This document shows positions 21,696 through 30,600 of a DNA stretch of 64,000 bases, one piece after another (the first letter of the stretch is position 1; each line of letters opens with the position of its first letter). The stretch is from Paracentrotus lividus (taxonomy: Eukaryota > Echinodermata > Echinoidea > Camarodonta > Echinidae). The DNA is taken from NCBI GenBank assembly GCA_940671915.1, contig CALNVZ010003426.1, forward strand, positions 12,099,235 through 12,163,234, given 5' to 3'. A program made the translations under genes and the position numbers. Under the pieces are notes generated by a model. That model ran no database searches, was not told where the DNA came from, and saw only the letters and a list, made by a program, of their open reading frames with translations.

Positions 21696-24600
21696 GTAAT
21701 AATAGTAATAATAGTAATAATAGTAATAATAGTAATAATAGTAATAATAGTAATAATAGTAATAATAGTAATAATAATAATAATAATAGTTCGGATTTAC
21801 ATAGTGCCTAATATGAAACAATTTCGCTTTACAATTATCAAATACTATAATAAGGCGTTTTTCATGAGGAGGTGAATGGGCAAGTCCAAGCTATTTTGCG
21901 CGGTAACAAAACGAACATTCAGAGCCAAAAATAGGGCTTGTTTGAAAAAAATCTTACATGAAATCTCAATCCTTAGGTATATTCCTGTAGGTACTAAGAA
22001 TCTTCAACAAAAACATAAAAAAATATTTGAAATAACTCAATTCATAATCAATTTATGATCATTTATTCGTCGGTAACAAACGGGACCAGAAAAAAAAAAT
22101 GGAGTTTTCAAATTTTGACTTCATTCACATATAACTCTGAATTTAAAAGGTAGATCTAAACTTTCAAAGTCTTATCCTCTTAAAAATGTAATAAACATTG
22201 TAAGGACATATTTTAATGTTAATACAACTTCTAGTTTTCTGGCAAGGTCAAGTTTTAAAAGATATGACAGGTAACACACGGAACATGTAACACAATGGAC
22301 AATTATTCCCTGTAATATTTTTCATTAAACAACTGGTGTAGCCAAGGCTTAGCAACATCTTTTGTTAAAAAATCTCTTTGATAAAACAAAACAAACACAA
22401 TGCAAAACACGAATGTAAAAAAGCACTTATTTTGTTTCATTTCTAAAGGTGGGAAGGTCATAAAAATGCATGATTTTACATCAGCTCGGTAACTTTTGTG
22501 AGACTCTTTCTGAGACCTGAATATTTTAAGTCTAAAAATATGGAAAGCTATGTGCTAAGTTCGTGATATAACATACTAAGGATTTAGTAAACAAAGCTTA
22601 CCAAGCAAATATAAAACTAAAAAAGGGATTCTGTCAAAAACTGGAATTTTTTTTAATGAAAGACCTCGGCTTTTCCCACATTTGGGAAAACCAAAGCACC
22701 TTCTCAAAACGTCATCTCGTAAACTCAGTGGGCAAGAAGCTTCAAGAAAGGTATATTAGGTATTGGAAAAGAATTTTCGATGAAAGCAGTGATGTGCACT
22801 GTAGTAAACTCAGGACATATAAATATTTAAAACATACGTATAACCTAGAACAATAATTATTATTGGACATTGAAAAGTTACATATTAAGAATTACCTAAA
22901 ATTAAGAATGAGCAACAGTAGACTGATGATTGAGCAGGGGAGACACAAACAACTAGAAATAGATAAGCGTATATGTCTTAAATGCTCTCAAGAAATTGAA
23001 ACAGAGTTTCATTTCATAATGTCATGCCCAAATTTTAATAATCACAGAAAAAAAATATTCAGTACAATTCATGCAATTATACCCTCGTTTAAAGATATGG
23101 ATGAAACCGATCAATTTAGGTTTATAATGAAGAGCAACGACTATGACATAAAGTAAAATTTTAGTAACTAGCGTTAGTAATATGTATAATGAAAGAGTAG
23201 ACCCCCGACCCCCCTAAATAGAGCTTGGCAGGTCCCGTAAATATAAAATGTACATATTTCTGTTTTTCGTTTTTTATACTGAATGATGTATTTTTATTTC
23301 ACCTGTTATTTGTTATGTTAATTTTTTGTATATAATGTCATATACTGTTACATTCTCTTTTTTCCCCTTTTGTTATGTTTGTTTATGAAGATAATCCGAA
23401 ATGCGGATTCTTTGTTTCAATTAATTTGATTTGATTTGATATTTTCACCAGATTTAGCCAAGAAAATATAGAAACAGAAAATACATACTTTTTTGGTTGT
23501 ACTCCTTTGACAAACCTCTTTTTTTAAATGGTTGAAAATAGCATTTTTAAAGCATTTTATTATTTTTTTCAGGAATATTACAGAGCCTCATGACGTCATA
23601 TGACCTTGAAATTACTTTTTGATCTCATTTGCATTAAGTTCATTTCATACCCTTTATGCTTTAAGGTGATATGTGACACATTATGTATACCTTTACAAAC
23701 TCACTGACACACTTGACAAAAAAATGGTCAAAAAGTCGAAAAATCACCACTTTGGGAACAAATAGCGTGGACTTGCCCCAAAGTAAACCTTACTTTTCTA
23801 AAACTACCAACGTTTGTCGATGCGTATTAGTCGCCCAAACAATTTTGTTGTTTGGGTGCGTTTGTAAGACAACTCTGGCCATCTGTTTGTTTTGCCTGAT
23901 GACATTGTTGTTTACTCCTTGATTGAATTTTGTCCATTAAATAAATAATAAGAATAATAATAATAATAAAAACAAATCACTATTCGTACTTTCTTCATCT
24001 TCAAATTAACTTTAGATGATAATTTACGAGACATGTGTTAAACGTGAATTTGTCAGTGTAGGCCCTGATCCAGTCATATATCTAAATATTTTGCCGTCTC
24101 AATTGATATTTCTATCACTTCCTGTAATATTGAGAATGATATTCCTGTATTAGCCTATATTTATGTTGGGTTCCTTCTAACTTCCTTCTAACCACGACTG
24201 TACTCCCTCAAAAAACTATCTTCAATATCTTGGGAATCCCTTGAGCTAAAAATCATGGGCCTGTCATCGGTGTATAGCATTACGTTACACGGTTCATTAG
24301 AAGAATGCCAGTCGATCAAAACTACTGTAAACAGAAGCGGTCCCAATATTGAACCCTGTGGCACCCCGATTAATTTTCATTAATTGTAGAAAAACAATCA
24401 TATCTGAAGATTTACAGCACCAAATGAGATCCTGTCAAACATTATTAGATTAGGGCTAATCTTCGCACTTAAAAAAAAAAAATGTTCCCCATATCAATTC
24501 TAGTTGTAAACTTAAGAGATAGAGGGCGCTACCATTCTACTCAAAGCGAACGTGCCCATTGACTTTTTTTTTGTTTTTGGACAGTTTTCACTTTATTTTC

Positions 24601-27600
24601 TTTATTGTGGCGAGCAACTACCTTTTCAAAGAAATGTTCAACTTGAATAAGTACGCTAAGAGTCTGAATTTTTCAAAAATAGGAATAACTTATTGCAAAG
24701 AGAAAAAAAAGTCCTGTCACTTGTGTCAATTCGAAAGCCTAGTCAGATCAAATTCCTGTACAATATGGTATATTTTGCTCTCAAAATAGCTCATGTGCTG
24801 CATAGGTTTGATCCTCGATGCCGCATTATACTATTATAGCTTATTGTTCACAGGGCAATTAAAAGCTTGAATTCTCAGCTTTCCGCAGATGGTACATTCA
24901 TTTTAATTGATTAAAAAAGAGTCCTGTCACTTTGAACATAATCATAAGAGGTTCTTTCCTCGACTAATCAATATTTACGCTTATCACATGCATATCGCAT
25001 AGAAACATGTGAACGGCGTCTTCACAAGACTTGTGACAAGTTCACAATCTATGTCATTGTTTTGAGCATCAATTTATATAAATTGCATATTCAGATTACA
25101 ACTTTAGCACAATAATGTTATAAGCTTGCCCAAATGTGTATTTCCTCCATCTGGTCTGGAGAATCTATTAACTAACAACATGATAAAAGTTCATCAATTT
25201 CTTTCATCTCCACGAGTAGATTGCTCAACCGAACGGACAATTCCATTCCACTGGAGGGAAGTCTTCTTACGCGAGTTTTTGTGAGCTAATTTATTATTGC
25301 AGCCAGCTGTATAGTTTTCTGCGCTTCTCAGCCGTATTTCCAACGTCACTTTGTTACGTCTGGCCTCTTAGATAATGGACGCGCCTTGTTTAATTACGAT
25401 TTAATGCCGCACATTGGTATACTTTAACTTTACATTTTACATAGAGTAGAATTGATATGACATATAACAGACTGCACTTTTCCACCAAAACTGCTAACAT
25501 CTCACTAATTTGTCTCATTTTTATTTTGAAAAAGGGGACATTTCTTCTTTCGTTTGCTCTCTGAAAAACATGTGAAGCTAGTCAAATTGCATCTCTTGAA
25601 CATATTAAAAAAAGAGCATGCAGGATTATGTTAGGTGATAATTATAATACTTATGATATTGCTTTGGAAGTGTGTTCTTTGCAAAAACTGGAGCTTAGAC
25701 GCAAACAGATCTGTATCAATTTTGCAATTTCTCTCAGTAAACACCCTATGTGTAAAGAATGGTTACCAATCAGAAATGATATTGGTTACGCATTAAGAAG
25801 CAAACCGAAATTCAATCAATACCATAGCAAAACAAAAAGATTCCAAAATAGTTCAATTCCATATTTTATTTCTCTTCTTAATAAAAAGACATGACTCATG
25901 TACATGTACAATGTATAGGCTAGTAGAATCACAAATTATGGAAAAGATTGGCACTTTTAACCCTTTTTACAAAACTTTTTATATTCATCTATTGTGCAAT
26001 ATCCTTTTTCATTGTGTTTGATTATGTATATGTGTAGTGCATTTTGATAGTTCTAACAACGGATATTGATTATTGAATAGGTTTTGGAACAATGTTAATC
26101 ATTACATTTACTTCTTAGGAAATAAATCACTGTAGTTTGTATCATGGGATTATAAGTCTTCTTGTAACTACTGAGATATGTCGTAAACGCATACATTACT
26201 TTATTGTTTAATCGACTTTGTAACTTGGTTTGAGACCATGGCTATTTTACTGTACATTACACCTGTGTTATTGCACTTGATAACACATCCCAAATTAAAT
26301 TAAATCAAAATTTTCTTCCCACTTTGAAATTTTAACTTTACTGTTTTACATGAATGTATTACTGTATCTGATTGTGTTCGGGCACTTTGTAGAGTTTAGA
26401 GAGTAAAATGAGTAATTTGAGTGAGTGATGCGTGAGTCGGGTGTAATTGAATAGGTTGTGTCTGTTGTATGTCCGTATGTGTGTCGGTGTGTGTGCATTT
26501 TGTGAAAGAGTGATGTTATGATATGTATACGAGAGTCAGCGGGATGTGTGTTCGCTTACATGTACGTCCACGTCTATACTCTATGATCGTGATACACGTG
26601 AGCGAACACACACTCCGCTCAGTGTGCTTTGTGTACAAGTGTAGCGCAAGTGAAGTATAGGAGTAGTGTGTATTTTATAATTAGTTTACAGTGTGCCCGT
26701 CCGCAGTCAGATCGTAATCATTCTTTACAAAGCAAGCAATCCTTTTCTTATTTTTTTTTTTAAGAACCATTTTAGTACAGTAAATAACGCTTTTGACCTC
26801 TCTCCTTGTTTGTGCCTCATGTACCCGATTTACTATGTTACATTATTTTGTTAATTTCCTATTTATATATGTTATGTTTGTACATTGAATCCAATTCGAC
26901 CTTTGGTCGCTATGTTCAATATTTCAATAAAACCTTTTCAATTTCAATTTCAATCAAAGCTAATGTGCCTTAATAATAAAATCTGCCATTTATACCATGT
27001 TTTCATCCATACATTCTTACAAACTAGCCGAGAGGAATCAACAATTGGACAAGCCCAATATGCAATAAAACAGAGAACATAAATAATGCTTACAATTCTC
27101 ATGAGCATTATGAAGTAATCCCACAGGTGATGTGTTGAATGAACAATCGTTTAATAACACCTTGGAGGGAAGAATAAATTTTCTCTGCCATTCTCTCTCC
27201 CCATATAGTTGTTAAATCATATTCAGTTAATTTTAATCTGCCTTCAATCGGATATTTCCAGAGGCGGGTGAGGAAAGTCCAAAACTAGAAAAACTTATAC
27301 TACTCGGCCGGGGGTCTATTTTGTTCTCTCATAAGTATTAGATAACTAGTATTAAAAAAAATACAATTATATACGTGTGACAATATAGGAAAACTTATTC
27401 CTGTAACATAAAGTTTTACAAGAAAATATAGTTTGTTACCATAATGCCAGCCAAATATGATAAAATTTATATCACTGGGAAATATTTTTCAACAACTTAC
27501 CATTTCCGCTTGGTTTCGGCTTATTCTCGTGAGACACGTCTGCCACTGAACCAAAGATGGAAATATTAGAAAGGAGATGAATGCTTATACATGTTAGTAT

Positions 27601-30600
27601 GAATTATATTTACATTAGAACAGTCTTACGATGTTATTTATGTGTACATTGCTACAAACACAGCGCCTTAGCGAACTATCCCCTTCTCCCCTCCGCCATA
27701 CGAAAGGCTAAAAACCTCTTCAATCTTTCGTTTGCTTTCTGACAAAAATAATTATGAAGCTAACATGTCTTAATAATCAAAATCTGCACAATTCATACCA
27801 TGTTTTCCGCCATACACTCGTACAAGTTATCCAAGAGGAAACAAAAATTGGACGCGCCCACTATACAATGATGCAGACAAAATGTGTAATACTCATAATT
27901 TTAAAAGCACCTTGGAGGAAGAAAGAAATTCTCTCTACCATGGTAAAAACTTTTGGCCTTGCCGAGTAGTGAAACCATATTCAAATTTTTTTAATACGGG
28001 TGAGACAGGTTCAAAACGAAACTAGAAGGATATTTATTGCTCGGCCGTGGGTTTTTTAACTGCATAAGAATAAAAAAAAACAAAAACAAAAACAAAAACA
28101 AAAACGAGGAAGATATAGTTTGTTACCAATGCTAGCGAAATACGATCTTAGTTTAAATCACCGGGGAATATTTTCAAACAAAACTTACCACTTTTGCTTG
28201 AATTAAGTCCATTCTCGCCATGAGACATTCCTTTTCAACCGAAGATGGAAATATAATGAAGGAGACTAATGCTAATAACTGTCTTGCGATATGTTATTCA
28301 TATGTACATTGATAAGAAGCAGTCCCCTAACCAACCACCCCTTCTCCCCTCTGTCACATAAAAGGTTCAAGAACTTCAAAAACTTCATCTTTAATTTGCT
28401 TTCTGATAAAAGATATTAATCAAATGTGCCTTATGACGCAGTCACATGAACGACGCATGGCCAACACGCATGTCGTGGGTGTGAGTTTCCATTCGCCGAG
28501 CGCGTTTAGCCAACGGTGTGCATTCGTTGCGTAATTTAATAATGTGTTGTCAATGTATACGCTCTGTGTGCGCGTTGTCGGAAATTTTCACAAATCTCAA
28601 TGTACTGATTATTGCGTTGTGTACATGCGACTGCCGCATTAATAATGAAATCTGTAAAATTCATACCATGTTTTCTGCCAAACACTCTTACAAATTACCT
28701 AATAGGAATCAATAATTTGACGAGCCCAATCATTTATGCAATGACGCAGAGATCATGCTTAATATTCATAATTCTAATGAGCATGATGAGGTAATCCCTG
28801 CCTGATGCAGCAGTCACATGTATATAACGCATTACCAGCGCATTGAAATGTAAAAATTTTGTGAAAATTGTCGACAACACAGAGCGTATCATAGATAACA
28901 CATATTGAAATACGCAACAAATGCACATCGTTGACTAAACGCGCTCGACGAATGGGTAACGCACACCCACGACGTACTGAGCGTTGGGTATGAGTCGTTC
29001 ATGTGACTGGGTCATTACAAATGTATTTTGCTCAAAGGTGACGTGCTGAATGAAGAATTGTTTATTAACGCCTTCGAGGAAAGAATAAATTCTCTCCACC
29101 ATGGTAAAACTCTTGGCCTTGCCGAGTTGTGAAATTCTATTCTAGGCAAGTCTAAAGGGCCTGTCCCACAGAAGGCGGTCGTTGTGGCGACAACCTAAAC
29201 CTGTTAGAACCTGCCAGAATCGTGTCAGAATCGTAGGTGACCGAAGATCATATACGTATCTACGACTCTGTCTACGATAGGCTACGACAACGACCACGCA
29301 AACAATAGGCTAACAATAGCTGGTATCCGATAATACAATAGCCTCGACCTTCGCGCATGTCGCGGCTCGACTTCTTTTGTCGCAGCATAAAATCAACCAA
29401 CATATGAACTTGCGCACTGTGGCGATCCTTGCGACTGACACAGGCTATCGAGTGTTTTTTACCTAATGGCGGCCCGTCGCCTTTAGGTTCGTGATAGTCC
29501 TCTCAGTCGCGCATTATAATTTGGGTCGTGAGTGATTTTTGAAAATTTCAAAATTCAGCGGCGACTGTACAGTATCTGAATGGGAGACCGATCCTGATTT
29601 TGGTGAATGTAGGTGGCGACAAAGGCCGTAGCAGCTGAAATTTCACTGACCTACGGTCATTGACGTCAACCAAACTGACGCCGGCTATTGTTTAACTTGT
29701 TGAGAAACAGGCGGCGAATAGAATTTTGCTCCGTATTTTTTGGCGACAGACGCGATAAATCACGATCTTATAGGCGATTGAACCTGCGCATGGCGGCGAT
29801 GGGTACTAAAGAGTAGTTCGTAGGTTGTCGCCACAACGATCGCCTTCTGTGGGACAGGCCCTTTAAACTAGAAGTTGAATATATTGCTCAACCGGGGGTC
29901 TATTGCTCTGTCACGAATATTTAGAAAACGTAAAAGATATAAACTTAGTTTGTTACCAGTGCCAGCAAAATACGATCTTAATTCATATCACAGATGAATA
30001 TCTTTAACAAACCTTACCAATTCCGCCTGCATCCGACTCAAGGTTGCCTGTGCCAGACCCATCTGTCAAACCAAAGATGGAAATACGATGAAAGAGACGA
30101 ATGCTAATAAGTATGAATTTTATTTACAGTATAATTGAATTGCGATATGTTATTCATGTGTACATTGATATGAAGCAGCGCCCTACCCCCTTCTCCCCTC
30201 CGACATACGAAAGGTTCAGAAGCTTCTATAAATGTTGATACATCCAACACGTCATGAGTTACTTCGGGGAAAAACAACTAAGAAAAGCCTCACAATTTCT
30301 TTTCACATTCGCTTCATAGGGCCTAATCTATAAACCGACACGTCATGTTATCATTTTCCTTTGGGGAAGCCAAAATGTTGTCAAATGCGACCTAGTAAAA
30401 ACTAAGTCTACTACTATATCTTGAACAAAATATACCGATTTCGCATATTAAAGAAAATGGTACTAGTAGAATTTTCTTTTATGAAGATTAGTCAGAACCG
30501 TTCACTTTATGCTTGCCTTGGTATTTCCATAAATCAGGAAAAATAAGCTTTCTTCTGCAATTTTTTTTTCCATCTTATTTGAAGCTTCTTGAGTTATGAT

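Larger units (their letters stand above)
20954..27500 (-). other. Large gene B intron between micro-exon 3 and exon 2
   Basis: Carries an ATA/ATT repeat (21607-21790), three retroelement remnants (22640-23440, 24196-24376, 25582-26946) and a dispersed repeat (24480-24870). I found no further phase 1-1 exon with good splice sites, but a very short one could be missed. Confidence 0.6.
25545..27735 (-). repeat. Micro-exon duplication unit U1 (interrupted)
   Basis: Begins TTTCGTTTGCTCTCTGA, resumes after a retroelement insertion at about 26947, includes micro-exon 3, and ends in the CCCCTTCTCCCCTCCG segment at about 27680-27700. Homologous to U2 and U3. Confidence 0.75.
28401..30230 (-). repeat. 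Micro-exon duplication unit U3 (three MITE insertions)
   Basis: Carries micro-exon 1. After removing the insertions at 28434-28638, 28803-29014 and 29155-29863, the core is about 700 bp and collinear with U2. Confidence 0.8.

Noticed and set aside
22590..22650. Possible fourth phase 1-1 micro-exon (39 nt, between TTCCAG and GTAAGC) in gene B
   Set aside because: It encodes a hydrophobic segment (FDRIPFLVLYLL), lacks the duplicated flanking intron landmarks, and sits at the edge of a retroelement fragment.
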